Made by a program: the position numbers and the translations under genes. Positions 1 to 11,347 of a stretch of 64,000 bases of DNA are shown here, piece after piece. Positions within the stretch are counted from its first letter, which is position 1; every line of letters begins with the position of its first letter. Source of the stretch: Coniferiporia sulphurascens (taxonomy: Eukaryota; Basidiomycota; Agaricomycetes; Hymenochaetales; Hymenochaetaceae); NCBI GenBank assembly GCA_002794785.1, contig NBBA01000003.1, positions 1,364,001 to 1,428,000 on the forward strand, written 5' to 3'. The notes below the pieces were generated by a model. The model did no database searches. It had not been told where the DNA came from and saw only the letters and a program-made list of their open reading frames with translations.

Positions 1-862
1 ATCCCGGCGTATGAAGCGAGCCGAACCCTGCATACTCGGAGGCTGAGACGTACCGCTGGAGGTAGTGATAAACGCCGCGCAAGACGTGCAGAACGGTGAC
101 AAACTCTGCCGCGTCCGAGGAGCTACGAGCGCGCATCGGAGAAAACGATGCTGAAGCCGACAGCCGGCGGGACTCAGCGCTGGCCTCACGCCCTGAAGCT
201 CGGACGATCAAGGGGTCGTAAATCTTGTGTCCGACGCAATGAATCCGCATCTCGGTCTGAGGAGGGTTTGTTGCGGGTTCACGGAGTATTGATGTAGGCA
301 TGGAAGCGAATCCAGAGCCACCATTAGCCGTGGCCATGTATACAGTTGTGGAAGTTGGCTCGTCGCCTACGTCCCAAACGATCGTTGGTACATGTGTGTC
401 GCTTATGTGTACGAGGAGTGGGTGTAAAGCATAGGGGCGCGATGGGCCAGGGACTGTCGGAAAGACCGTCTTCTGTGGAGGGATGGGAAGAGGCGGAATG
501 GTGCGGGGAAGACTGGATGGCCGGAATGGGTTGGACGAAGGGGACCCTCCAAGGGCCCAGGACGGAGCATCAGGACTCCTAACAAGCGGGAATTGCCCAT
601 TGTTGTGAGGATGAGCGGCTACGCGGATTGTAAGAGGAGAAACGCGAGCATGTTGCTGTAAATAGTGATCTCCGAAATTGCGAAGGGATTGTCCATATGT
701 TGACGGCGGGGTTGATGGAGGCGAAGAGTCATGAACCGAGTCATCATCGTCATTCGTTGACATCAGAGAAGGTAAGTGTGAAGGGGAGGGGGGGACGAAG
801 GCGACATTGTCATCTTCGTCGACCGCTAAGCTATCAGACCAATGGACGCGCTTGTTGGACAT
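1..862 (-). CDS. DUF6699 domain protein (3' end outside window)
   Basis: One uninterrupted reading frame runs from an ATG at 862-860 to the window edge, giving 287 codons without a stop. The N-terminal half is low-complexity, rich in Pro and Ser with an acidic patch near residue 15. The C-terminal part has the landmarks of the basidiomycete DUF6699 family: a 'VPTIVWDV' strand, the 'LREPATNPP' motif, and a final 'EFVTVLHVLRGVYHYLQ' helix followed by an 'SASEY' segment. The family is common in Agaricomycetes and its function is unknown. The stop codon lies outside the window, but the domain is nearly complete, so little is probably missing. No intron is needed. Family call confident from motifs; no role can be assigned. 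Confidence 0.8.
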   Translation of the reverse strand, partial: MSNKRVHWSDSLAVDEDDNVAFVPPSPSHLPSLMSTNDDDDSVHDSSPPSTPPSTYGQSLRNFGDHYLQQHARVSPLTIRVAAHPHNNGQFPLVRSPDAPSWALGGSPSSNPFRPSSLPRTIPPLPIPPQKTVFPTVPGPSRPYALHPLLVHISDTHVPTIVWDVGDEPTSTTVYMATANGGSGFASMPTSILREPATNPPQTEMRIHCVGHKIYDPLIVRASGREASAESRRLSASASFSPMRARSSSDAAEFVTVLHVLRGVYHYLQRYVSASEYAGFGSLHTPG

Positions 863-2256
863 GACCAACCAGTGGTGCTGGCTGAAGTGGACGTTTAGAT
901 TAGACAAGGACGGTCGGATATTTGTACGTCGGGGTAATTGTTTGAAAATGGAGTCATGGGCGGACTTCGAATGACTTATATATACACTGTGTACCACTAC
1001 GGCCTTTTGAGCAGAGGATTGCACACAAGGAAAGAGTGAATTCAACGGCAGCGTGCTGGGATGACTAGGACTCGGACCGCCTCGCTGATCCTCGCATAAT
1101 TTCGGCCACCATTACCTTTTTAAGAACCATCGGCTATTAGGTTTGATCAATATGAGAAAAGCTCTGCAGGCCGGTGCAATTTCTGCGCGGCAGATATCCA
1201 ATGGACTCAGACGCATCAATTGAGGAACCGATTCGGAAGAGTCGGGAGCAACAGAGCCACGATGTCCAGTTAGCAGCGCTAAAAATCAGGACCAAGTGAG
1301 ACCAAGTGAGATGTCCGCTAGCCGACCCCAGCCGGCGATGGAGCCATAGAAGAAGCATTAACACCAAGTCCAAAGTCTCCTATAAGGGTGACGCATCGCA
1401 TCTCACAGCCTTGCAGGGTGGTCGGAGATGGGAAGAGGGATATCGAGCCTCTGCGCCAGCCACGCGACTAGCAAAAATCCCGCGAGCCCTTTCATCATTC
1501 TGAGTCGCCGTTTCCTGGATCATTAGCTGAGCAAGACCGAAGCACACAATAGATTCTTAGAGCATGTATCTCATAAGTGATGGAGGTGTAAAAAAAGCGA
1601 ATACATGCATATCATGAGTGGAAAATTGCGACAGTCTCAGAGAGTCTCTTTCTTCCTCTGCCACACGCATCTCGCTAAACAGAAGGCCCAACTGGTTTAA
1701 AGGTTGAGCTTCGTGCGCCTCCAGTGACGACGCTTTGCGTTGTACTGTGTGGACAAGAGATGTGAGGAAACGGCATCCTAACGAAACCAAACATGAAAGT
1801 CGACTGCTGGCGCACCTGGATCTTCGTGTCAGTTTTTAAGCGGAACCATTGGGGGATGGGGCTGCAAGGAAAAGGGTAAACCATCCATGTCGGCTGCAAA
1901 ACGTCGAGCGACGTTGAAGAAAGACGAACCGGTTCTGGCGGGCTGCCTTGGCCAGGATGCGCTTCGTACGGAAGGTCTTTTGAGAAGGCTGTATAAGGTG
2001 TGCGGTTAATACTTTCAGACAAATCAAAAACCGCTTTGCTCACCATAACGATCGGTTGACGGTGTCGATGTCGGCGTAGAGGGGTCTTGAGGACGATGGT
2101 GGGGGCGCGTGAAAATAGAGTTTCAGTATTCCATGGGCCTGTATAGTTGATGCTGACAAATATTTCTCATGGAATATTCGTATCTGCTGATGTAATACCG
2201 CTCTCTCCAGCTTGCTACGTAGCACACGAGCAAGCTGCAACTGAACGCCCTCAACG
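863..2256. other. 1.4 kb divergent intergenic region
   Basis: This lies between the start codons of the DUF6699 gene (-) and the FKBP2 gene (+), so it should hold both promoters. A 10-bp tandem duplication (accaagtgag twice) sits at 1291-1310. The longest frame is 123 codons on the minus strand at 1675-2046. It matches no family I know and has no convincing gene structure. I see no RNA gene. Confidence 0.5.
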
Positions 2257-3019
2257 ATGCAGTGGTTCTCGTGGCTTTCGTTTCTCCTCGTCCTCCCGGT
2301 CCTCTTGGTGTCGGCCGAGGACCCAACTGAATTAGATATAAAATCTACATTCATCCCGGACAACTGCCCGCAGACAGCCGCAAACGGTGATTCTATTAAA
2401 GTGCACTACGTACGTTCATTACTGGCAGAGAATAGTGACTGGGTTCGAAAAACTGAACTTTGGATCTCATACCTTTGGTGTGAATAGACTGGATCGCTCT
2501 ATTCAAATGGCAAGAAGTTCGATTCCAGGTAAGCTATTGTGCAAGGGGAAGGAGAATGTGAACCGAAGCTCACCAAGCCACGTCACATTGAAACGAACAA
2601 AAGTCTGGATCGCGCTAAACCACTTGAGCTTAAACGTTAGTGGATGCTCCATAATGCTGCTTGTTTCGAAGCTCATCTATGGACATGCGAACTTTCCGCT
2701 GACTTTGTGTTATAGTCGGCGCCGGACACGTTATTAAGGGTTGGGACGAAGGTCTCCAGGGAATGTGCTTGAATGAGAAGCGTACTTTGACCATTCCTCC
2801 GAGCAAAGGATACGGTAGGTCTGCGTTTAATATGCACCTGGGGGTGATATACTCACTTATTGGCTTGCTTTCGCTGTTCCTTGAACCTTGAATAATGTCC
2901 GCGGTTGTCATGTCTCAGGCGCAAGGGGCTTTGGAAGTGTTATCCCACCGAACTCTGTCCTCGTTTTCGACGTTGAGCTTGTTGAGCTTACGAAGAAGGC
3001 CACGAAGGAGGAATTGTAG
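2257..3019 (+). CDS. FKBP2-type peptidyl-prolyl isomerase of the ER
   Basis: FK506-binding protein that should catalyse cis-trans isomerisation of prolyl bonds in the secretory pathway. Five exons (2257-2409, 2488-2528, 2604-2635, 2716-2814, 2919-3019) join in frame to 141 residues; exons 2 and 3 are only 41 and 32 nt. Residues 1-20 form a hydrophobic signal peptide ending in 'LLVSA'. The FKBP fold follows, with '[17 protein letters not shown]', '[13 protein letters not shown]', '[10 protein letters not shown]' and '[15 protein letters not shown]', all typical of FKBP13/FKBP2. The C-terminus is KEEL, an HDEL-like ER retrieval signal. Length matches the family. The start is the first ATG ahead of the signal peptide. 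Very secure call. Confidence 0.95.
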
Positions 3020-3334
3020 TTCTCCCGTAGTGTGCTGTCTCGTTTTCCACTATTCACATGCGTAAACTGCCTCATTCATTTCCTGGTTCAGGACTGGTCT
3101 TCTCGCGCTGAATAGCTTGTGATTTCATTTATGGATATCTATGTATACACACTTTGTGAGTGACGTCTGCATCCGAGGACTACGTTTTGCAATGCAATTT
3201 CGCGAATTAAACCGGCTGCGCGAACGGTGGATGAAACACCTTTTGGTATGACGTAATATTTTCTCACGATGACTCGTCCTTGTGCTTTGCGAGCGTGACT
3301 TGCCGCCTCTTCGCTCACTCGGCGCAACGTCCAA
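3020..3334. other. intergenic, FKBP2 to NKAP
   Basis: A 315 bp spacer between two genes transcribed in the same direction. It should contain the FKBP2 3' UTR and the NKAP promoter. No other feature seen. Confidence 0.5.
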
Positions 3335-4898
3335 ATGGCATCAGTACACCCAAGCAGGCTCGGCCTGGTTCCCCAGGATATACCTGCACACAGGGATAGG
3401 GACAGAGACCAGGACAGAGAGAGAGGTTATGATTCGCGGCGACGGGACGGACGAGACGAAGGCCGGGACAGGGACAGATACAAAGATCGGGACGAGGGTG
3501 GACGTGGACGAGGCCGGACCAGGAGTCGTAGCGGTGAAAGGGTGGTCCAGGGCGGAGACAGGGGGCGCGAGAATGACGAAAAGTCAAGGCGGCGTAGCCC
3601 TGACTACAGTGCATACCGGCGCGACGAACCGCCTCATGTTGCTGCACCCATTGATGCGAGCACGTCGGCACCGTGGAGGGCGCAAGGGAATATGTATCCT
3701 CCGCGTGGAGCGGGAGCGGGCGGGGGAAGGGGAAGGCAGGGCTTCGGTGCTGGCGGTTTTGGAGACGACTATTTCGCTAGGTATGTTGTTCCTGCACCCG
3801 CTCGACAATGGAATAACTAATTTCCTTATGCTTATAGTCGACGTAAAGAAAGGGAGAGCAAGCAGTTCAGTATCTGGCCGAAATCGCCAGAGCGTCCTTC
3901 ACGTGGAGTGTAAGACTGGGTTTATCCTCGTATTTGTTACAACCTGGCTAATTATGTACACGTACAGATCACCCGGTCGTGACTCGAAGCGCAAGCACTC
4001 AAGTAAGCGAAGACGCTCTTTGACTCCCTCCTCAGATGATGAGCGGGAGAAGAGGAGGAAGGAGAAGAAAAAGAAACGGAGGGACAAAGACAGAGACCGG
4101 GACGTTGACCGGGAGAAGCACAGGAAGAAAGCTGTACGGGACAAGTCGTACGATGATGACAGCGAGGAGGATCGAAGACACCGACGCCGAAAAAGCCGTT
4201 CTTACAAAAGCGACGAAAGCAGTAACGACGAAAAAGAAAACCGCAGCCAGGGAAAGGACAAAAAAGAGCAGGCGAAGAGCCGACATAGCAGTAGAGCGGC
4301 ATCGCCACCAAAGTCGCATGACGGCGCGGATGAGGGGGACTGGGTGGAGAAGACACCTGAGGCGTTCGTAGCCATCGCGGAGCACACGACTGTTGCGGCA
4401 CAAGCGGATGGTCCGATGAAACACAGCAATGGCGGTGCCGGGTTGGGACAGGCCGCGGGAGTGGACTCGGGACCGGACTCGGATATGGATGACATAGGGC
4501 CACAGCCAGCAATGAGCATGACGAATGCGAGCAAGCGAGTCGACGAGCGAGAGTACGGTGGGGCACTGTTGCGTGGGGAGGGCAGCGCAATGGCAGCGTT
4601 CTTGCAGGGGGACACGGATGCGCGCATCCCACGGCGAGGAGAGATCGGGCTGACGTCAGAGGAGATCGCGACTTTCGAATCGGTGGGCTATGTGATGAGC
4701 GGGAGCAGGCACCGGCGGATGAATGCGGTCCGCATGAGAAAGGAGAACCAGGTTATCAGCGCAGAGGAGAAGCGGGGGATATTGAAGTTGCAGAGGGAGG
4801 AGAGGGAGCGTCGGGAGGCGATCCTGCGCGACGAGTTCCGCGAACTGGTACAGGAGAAACTGAAAGGGGCCGGCAGCGGGCCGGCACCACAGACGTAG
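3335..4898 (+). CDS. NKAP-family nuclear protein (splicing-associated)
   Basis: Homologue of NF-kappa-B-activating protein (NKAP), a nuclear factor linked to spliceosomes and transcriptional repression in animals; the fungal role is inferred. Exons 3335-3780, 3838-3909 and 3968-4898 give 482 residues. Residues 1-150 and 170-300 are dense in Arg-Asp, Arg-Ser and Lys-Glu repeats, as in SR-like proteins. The signature C-terminal domain, about residues 390-475, contains 'IPRRGEIGLTSEEI', 'FESVGYVMSGSRHRRMNAVR' and 'EEKRGILKLQREER'. These match the conserved NKAP block almost residue for residue. The second exon carries the 'FSIWPKSPERP' motif usual between the two charged regions. The whole gene is Arg-rich and GC-rich, and open frames on the opposite strand are shadows of this composition. 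Confidence 0.93.
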
Positions 4899-5052
4899 AC
4901 TACTGTATATGGCTGTATGCTTCTGTTTCGGGTAGAGTCGCCCCAAAAATATTACCGGAGAAACATTGGTTCTGCTGACGTGATCGGGTCACAGCATCTG
5001 ACGTACTCTTTGTTTCTTCTGGAGACTCGGCTGCATACCTCTGCCTACACTC

Positions 5053-7190
5053 ATGAGCGACGATTTTGACCTCTTCCATCTCTCTCGACGCCCCGTCCAT
5101 CCCGCCTCTCACTCGTCGTTGTCTCCCCCTTTGTCTCCAGCTCTGCCGTCCACCTCTTCGTCGCGTGCCCCGTCGAGCACATTCCACAGTGGTCAGTCTA
5201 TCTACCGTTTTCCCAGCGCGGCGGACGGCACGAGGCCGCCGGTCAATACCCATCGTTATGGGGGCACATGCCGACGCCTCTTTTTCTTATTTTTTTTCTT
5301 CTTCTCCTTCTGTGACCCACACCCTTGTCGCCGTCCATTGCCACCGTTCAGAGCAGATCGGTCTTTGGATTCCCCGTTGGCCTTGTTTGTCCCGTGAGCG
5401 CCAAGTCGTACTCCACAAATCTGCATTGGCTACTCCCTACCGTGGACTACCAATGCCATTTCGCGGTCACTATCATCCGCACAAAGAGTGCTTTAATCAG
5501 CCTGCTTTTCACGCACTACATGTTTTCCAAAGGAAAATTAAGAGGCCCCTGTGTCTAGTGATCAACCTCGTCGCTTCATTTCGGCTTTTCTAAGGCCTTT
5601 CTACTTCGTCCCTCACGTTCCCGCGTCTCTAGCTGACTCGTCTATCCAGATCCCCAAGCTGCACCCAATTTAAGCGGTATTCCGCGTTCCGGAAGACCTA
5701 TAAACCCACACAGGCAGTCCAGCTACAGCAAGAGACACGCCTCCTTCGATACACCCCGCGAGGTTCCATTCCTTGCTGAACACCCGAGTGATTCATCTGG
5801 ACGACGTCCTTTCTTCTCACGAGGCAGCTCAGTATCAACGATAGGCGGTACAGAGCATCCCGCAGGTCAGAGCCCACCGTCAAAGGGCCCCAGTCAACCA
5901 GATTATGTGCCCCTGCACGGCGCAGTGAGTCAAAACTTCGAGCGCTATCAGGACGGGGGGTCAAGTCGCTTGACGCCTCTTATGAGAGCGGACGACGCAC
6001 CTGTTTCGAGCGATCAGATGACATATAAATACGGCAATGAGAGTTCTGGCGTCCCTCCGCATGCAAGAACTCCTGAGACGAATCGTGATCAGCGTAGCGC
6101 GGGCTTCTGGGATAGCAATCACCTACGACCTCACCTACTTTCTTCTCCATCCAAGGGCAAGGGGCGCGATTTCCATGTACAACCTGACCACCACCAGTCG
6201 CTTCCCCCGACGCCATATTCGCCATACCTGTTACACGATCATGAGCGCGATGGGATTTATTCACCATCGCCCTTGCGTCCATCGTCCACTTTAAGCCTAC
6301 CGTTGCCATCCCAAACACCGTTCTTTGCCTTGCCGTCTACGTCATCGGGTCAACAACAGAACAACAACTCTCTGTCGCGGGTGGTTGAACAGGTACCCTC
6401 AGACTTTGAGACCCACTTGGAATCGACAGCTCACTCGAGGGTCGGCGCTGGCTTAAACTCTCCAAACTTATCATCACCATCTGATTCCGCCATGCTCCAG
6501 AGGCGAGTATCATCCCCTCCTTCAAGCTCGCTCTCCGCCCTATTTGAATCGGCGGACCGGCACGGGCGCTTGTTCAGCCGTACTTCTATTGCGGACTCGG
6601 TATCCACGGAGTCAACGACGCCTTCATTGAACAGCTCGGCAAATTCTTCTATACCTGCTCCTTCTCCGCCAACGGTACATACGCCACCCCCGCCTCCGGA
6701 TGAACAGGGAGATGAGAAACGAGTCTCCAAAGAAGGAAATCGAAACAGTGCTCCGTACGAACCATTTCTAAGTCACGCGCCACCTCCCGCGGATAGTTAT
6801 ATTACGGTGGAAACGACGGAGGCGGAGTACAGGCTTATTGTGAGGTTGCCGGGTTACAGGCGAGACTGCATGTGCGTATTCACCGGCTTTTTTTATTAAG
6901 AAGTGCTCGGTCTAATGTTACTAAACAGTATGTTATCCACACGGCGGCGGCGAATTTTGCACATCGCAGCTGATTCATGGGAAGCGGGAGGGGGTAAGTT
7001 TTCGATAGTATCTGCTTGCGTATACCGGTCTAACAATTCGTTTACAGGACATTTCGAACGTCGCATATCCTTTGGCTACGACGCGGATTTGACGCTCGTC
7101 CGGGCTGAATTCGATGGAGAACATCTTCGGGTGCTCGTTCCTCGGAAGGTTATACCAGTTAGCTGGTTCGCATCCTCAGGATCGGATTAA
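5053..7190 (+). CDS. Hsp20/alpha-crystallin-like protein with long disordered N-terminus
   Basis: Exons 5053-5191, 5650-6871, 6929-6993 and 7048-7190 join in frame to 522 residues. Residues 1-425 are Ser/Pro-rich and probably disordered. The last ~90 residues form an Hsp20-like fold: 'EAEYRLIVRLPGYRRD' (strands B2-B3), 'RRRRILHIAADSW', then 'HFERRISFGYDADL' and 'RAEFDGEHLRVLVPRK'. The last motif corresponds to the final strands and the 'DGxLxVxVP' signature of alpha-crystallin domains. Role inferred: chaperone-like or p23/Shq1-like interaction module. Two introns interrupt the domain itself. The first intron is 458 nt, unusually long here. Its splice sites keep frame (G|AT, giving Asp), but the first exon is the least certain part; translation could start elsewhere. 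Confidence 0.8.
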
Positions 7191-9218
7191 GAACTGGATA
7201 GGTCGCCACCTCAACAGACGTCGACAATGTTTGCCAGTTCTAACGCAATTGGATTAGGAGGAATTGAATTCTTGTTTTTATATCCGTGCGCCACTGATTG
7301 AATCATTTATATCCCACCTGCAGCGTTTTGCATCGACTTTTCTTCCCCAGCACGTCTGGTTGACCCTCCTTTCTCTCCTCCGCATACTGTCTGTTTGGCC
7401 CAGAATCCTCACGAAAGCCCTGTATTACTATCTCTGCCCCTCCACTGTCGCATCTACCCAACCCTATTTTGTTTACCCCTTGCTCTCCCAACGCTTCTTT
7501 CTTTTCTTTTTCCTTTTCCTTTTCCTGTTCACTAAATGTCGCGAACACTACTCGTTTCCTTCATATCTCACCGATGTTTTTTATGCCTAACCGACCCTTG
7601 AATGCTCTCCATCTCTTCCCTCGCGTAGACCCCCTAATGAACGTGCCTTTTATTCATACTCTACAGTTGCAAATACTCATTTTACTATTTTTTTGTTTGT
7701 TGCGGAGCATCATGCGCTGCCGGGGAGTTGCCTGCAGCGGGTTATGGCCGCTTAGCGACTGTTGATATAAAAACTGTATAGTTATTATTGCGAAACAAAC
7801 GGAATTGAGTTCAGATTGTCTGCCGAGTGGCACCGCTGCGCCAGTGGAAAGGCAAAGGGGAAAAAGAAAGTACGGTGTGGGGACCATGGTCACGACATGT
7901 GCCTCACTCGGCAGGGCATCATCGGTAACGATCAAAAACTTTACCGGGAGAATGGCGGGCCGAGGGGACATATGGTAACTGCGATGCCATAGGCAGCTCC
8001 GCAAACTGAGGCCACTCATCGATGACTCTCATGGCCCTCTGCAGCGCGGCACAAAAACGTGAGCGGGTGTCCGAGAAGCCCCGTCCCCGTGGTCTTGGTA
8101 GCGGGGAAACAGGATATGATATGTTATCGTGTTTCGTTCGTGACTTCGATTGTGCAGTGTGCACTGGGGGAGATGAAGTTGGGAACTGTGGAGCCCGGGT
8201 AACTAAATATTAAATGACGAAGATTGCCGCGGCCATGATGACCCATAAGAGAACTGTGCTCTGTATATACTGGCATCGATTGGCGAGACGCTGCCAGTGC
8301 GTAGTTTAGCAGAAACTAAGCTCAGCCTCGCTGAACAGTCACCTCTACCGCACCCCTCCGAGTTGGCCCGATCCTATCCTCTTCTCGGACGCCTTTAGTC
8401 GGATCGCAGCGCATCACTTGGGGATCCGATTGTGCAGTACATGTACTTGCTTATAACCAAAAGCCTTTTCTTCTTTCGAACCGGCCGCCTTCCAACCCAA
8501 CCCACCGTCTCTCTGCATGAAAAGGTTAACGTTTCCATGTTCTCCGCTCTGGCAATTCAACTGCGCACGGATAAGGGCTTCGAATCGTGTTTTCTCCCTC
8601 CAGTCGAGTACAGCAGCGCGCCCTTAATCTGATCTGGCGTATCTACGAGAACCTTCGATGGATCTGAAAACGCCGGCGCCGGGATGCTGGATCCGGGCAC
8701 AATAGTGTACCCATTTGCAAATTTGCGAGCATATGAATATTCCAAATAGCGTCTCTTTCTTTTTCAGCTCCCGGAGCACGCTCCCCGGCGTTTGCCGCAT
8801 ACATGTACATCATGACACAGGTTTCCTACGGGCGGTCTTCCAACAGAATTTCCTTTGCGCCCGTTGCTGTGCGGGTGGCCTGTGTTTGCACGAATATTTT
8901 TAATTTCGCTGGCGGGCCGACCCTGCGTGATCTGGGCCTGGGGTCCCGACTCGGAGGCGGGTGGGAGAGGGGTGCCTATCTCGTGCGCGTGGAGGTCGCA
9001 GTATGACAGATTACGCCCCCTTCCATATAGTACTTATCCACTATAACCTTTGCGCTCGCCCATCATTTCCCGCCTATGTTTGTTAGTGAGCCGCTGCAAG
9101 GTCGTCTGCTCCCCAAACCAAGCCTGTCCCCTCGACCGTGAAGCAGTCGCCTAACTTGGAGCTGCCCCCCCCGCCCAGTGAGGGGCACGCGCGCCTAATC
9201 TGAGGCTGCTGCAAAAGC
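7191..9218. other. 2.0 kb gene-poor interval
   Basis: Between the Hsp20-like gene and the GPCR gene. It begins with a pyrimidine-rich stretch (7320-7520, many ctttt runs) that probably belongs to the Hsp20 3' region. The rest has only short, overlapping frames with no recognisable motifs. I see no tRNA-like A/B boxes and no repeat. It may hold a long receptor promoter or an unannotated non-coding transcript. Confidence 0.45.
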
Positions 9219-11347
9219 ATGTCAGAAGACGATCCGTGTACTGCTGTTGCGAACGTACATACATGTCTGACGAAGGGCCAGAGCATCGGGTTGGCGGTGA
9301 GTGGGCATCGGGACTATCGCTGGACGTATGCGCTCTAACTTTTGCGAAATCAGTTGATAGCAGAGTCCGGCCTGATATCGTTGACTAGCCTTCTCGTCCT
9401 CGTTACGCTCATCGTGGTAAGCGCCTTTCCAACCCGCAGAGGACGCGCTCTTGCTCACGTTGAAAGCAACTTTCAGCGGAATATTTATCGGAATTCAAAA
9501 AGGCCATTTGTGGAGCAGAGGAGGTTGGTGCAGGAACCTACGGACGTGCTCATGGTGAGCGTAACAAACACATCGATGACCCTAATATTTGTTCCTCAAA
9601 ACGCGTAACAGCTCTCTCTGTTCGCTGCAGACTTTCTACAGGGCATAGGTGCTGCGATGAACATCAAGTGGGCGCATACTGGTTATGTTCATACTGGGGG
9701 TTTCTGCGCTGCTCAGGGTGAGGTCTTTTTTCTCTTCTCTCTCCCTTTCCGTATTAACTGGCGTTGATACTTCGTGTTGTCAAAGGATCTATACAACAAC
9801 TTGGTGAAGCGAGCGTCGCAATGACCACTTTGGTGAGTAAAAGCACCCGCAGATGCTTGTAGGTGTTGCCAAGGATGCTCAACGCATACAATCGTCTCTG
9901 TTAGGCCATTGCTCTGCAGACGTTCGTTGCTGTTTGTTTCCGCAAGTTTGTACATGACATCAAGCCTGCGATTGCTATCGTCATCTTCATCTGGACATAC
10001 GTTATTCTATTTGTTTCTGTCGGTGCGGGTGTTAATGGATCCTCGAATTACTACGTCCCAACGCCGGTGCGTGCTATTCACGTAGTTCCACAAGCTAAAT
10101 ATTGACGACGCACACAGTATTGGTGCTGGATCGGTGCTAATTTTTCACAAGAACGTATTTTTGGAGAATATTTCTGGCTCTGGTCAACACTGTTCGTTTC
10201 TATAATCGTTTACGTCCCCTTGTTCCTATGGGGGAACGGCTACCTCAAGGTCGACAAAACACATTGGTGGAAGGTCAGCTGCAGACTCCAGCCAAAGGCC
10301 TCATCGGAAGAGGAAAACGCTCGCGATAGGCCGCCTTCCTTATCTCTAGCCATCCTCGGGTGCGTACCCAAATGTACTTTTTCTAACCGCAAAATACGAA
10401 TAAAGGAAACCCTCCTATACAGCTATCCAGTCCTTTACTCCATCCTCATCCTTCCCTTGACCGTCACCCGCTGGATCACATTCTCCGGCTCCTCCCCAGA
10501 ACCATCCGCAGCCACTTTCGCCGCCGTGTTCATGTTCGGCCTCTCCGGCGCAGCCGACGTCTTGCTCCTCCTCACCACGCGCCCGAACCTCCTCCTCTTT
10601 GACTCGTGGCCCGAGTCGTCGTACCCCGGCGGCGGCGCCTGCGCTGTGGGGTCCGACGCAGGGCACCTTGAACTCGCGCACGAGGCGCCGTCACCCAGCG
10701 CGCGAGCGAATACGCGTGGGCGGCGGAGGAGGCTGCACGAGAAGGGCCGTATTGCGACGCCTTCGCGGTCGTCGTCGCGCGGGACGACGACGCACGCGCA
10801 CGCGTATGGGGCGGCGCAGCGTGAGGAGGACCTGTACACGGTGTATGGCGCGTATTCGATGTATGCGCCTCGTCGCGAGGAGGACCTCGGTGCGGTGGGT
10901 CTTCATGGTGTAAGCGGCGGCAGCGGGGGTGGGTTACTTGCGCTCGACCGGGGGCGCAGTCGCAGCCGCAGTCGCAGTCGTAGTCAAAGTCGCAGTCGCA
11001 ACGGCGCGCTGCGCATGTCGGACGAGACGGAGGCAGGCGCGGAGCGGACGAAGTCGTGGGTGTACTACCCGCGCTCGATCGAGCCTGCCGAGGAGGCGCT
11101 CAGGCTGTCGTCGCGTCCCGAGCGCGATGGGTTCTCCGAGTCGTTACGACCTGTGTCGCGGTCTGGGTCGGGGTCGGGGTTGGCTCCTGAGCACTCGCCT
11201 GTGCATTCGGCGTGGGAGGTGCCGGTGCCCGTGGCTGAGGCTGAGGCTGAACTTGAGGGCTTGAGCACTGGTAGAGTTTTACGCCCGAGGGTGCATTCGG
11301 CCGAGCCTGGGCCTGATCGTGATCGTGAGGGACGACGGACTACGTAG
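9219..11347 (+). CDS. Git3/GPR1-like G-protein-coupled receptor
   Basis: Seven-transmembrane receptor of the fungal glucose/nutrient receptor type (Git3-like), expected in the plasma membrane and signalling through a G-alpha to cAMP. Eight exons (9219-9296, 9354-9416, 9477-9554, 9612-9717, 9786-9832, 9905-10066, 10118-10359, 10423-11347) splice in frame to 566 residues. The short N-terminus is followed by TM1 ('GLISLTSLLVLVTLIV', residues 31-47), then 'SLFAADFLQGIGAAMNIKW' (TM2). A helix at 145-160 ends in 'ILFVSVGAG', followed by 'LWSTLFVSIIVYVPLFLWG', and 'YPVLYSILILPLTVTRW' and 'FAAVFMFGLSGAADVLLLL' (TM6-TM7). The ~250-residue cytoplasmic tail is rich in Arg, Ser and acidic residues, with a pure Ser-Arg repeat at 10951-10998, a likely phosphorylation platform. 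Ligand unknown. Confidence 0.85.

Noticed and set aside
1675..2046. 123-codon minus-strand frame upstream of FKBP2
   Set aside because: No motif, no exon partners, and low-complexity chance frames of this size are common here.
3315..4632. Long minus-strand frames opposite the NKAP gene
   Set aside because: They mirror the Arg-rich GC-biased codons of NKAP and have no motifs.
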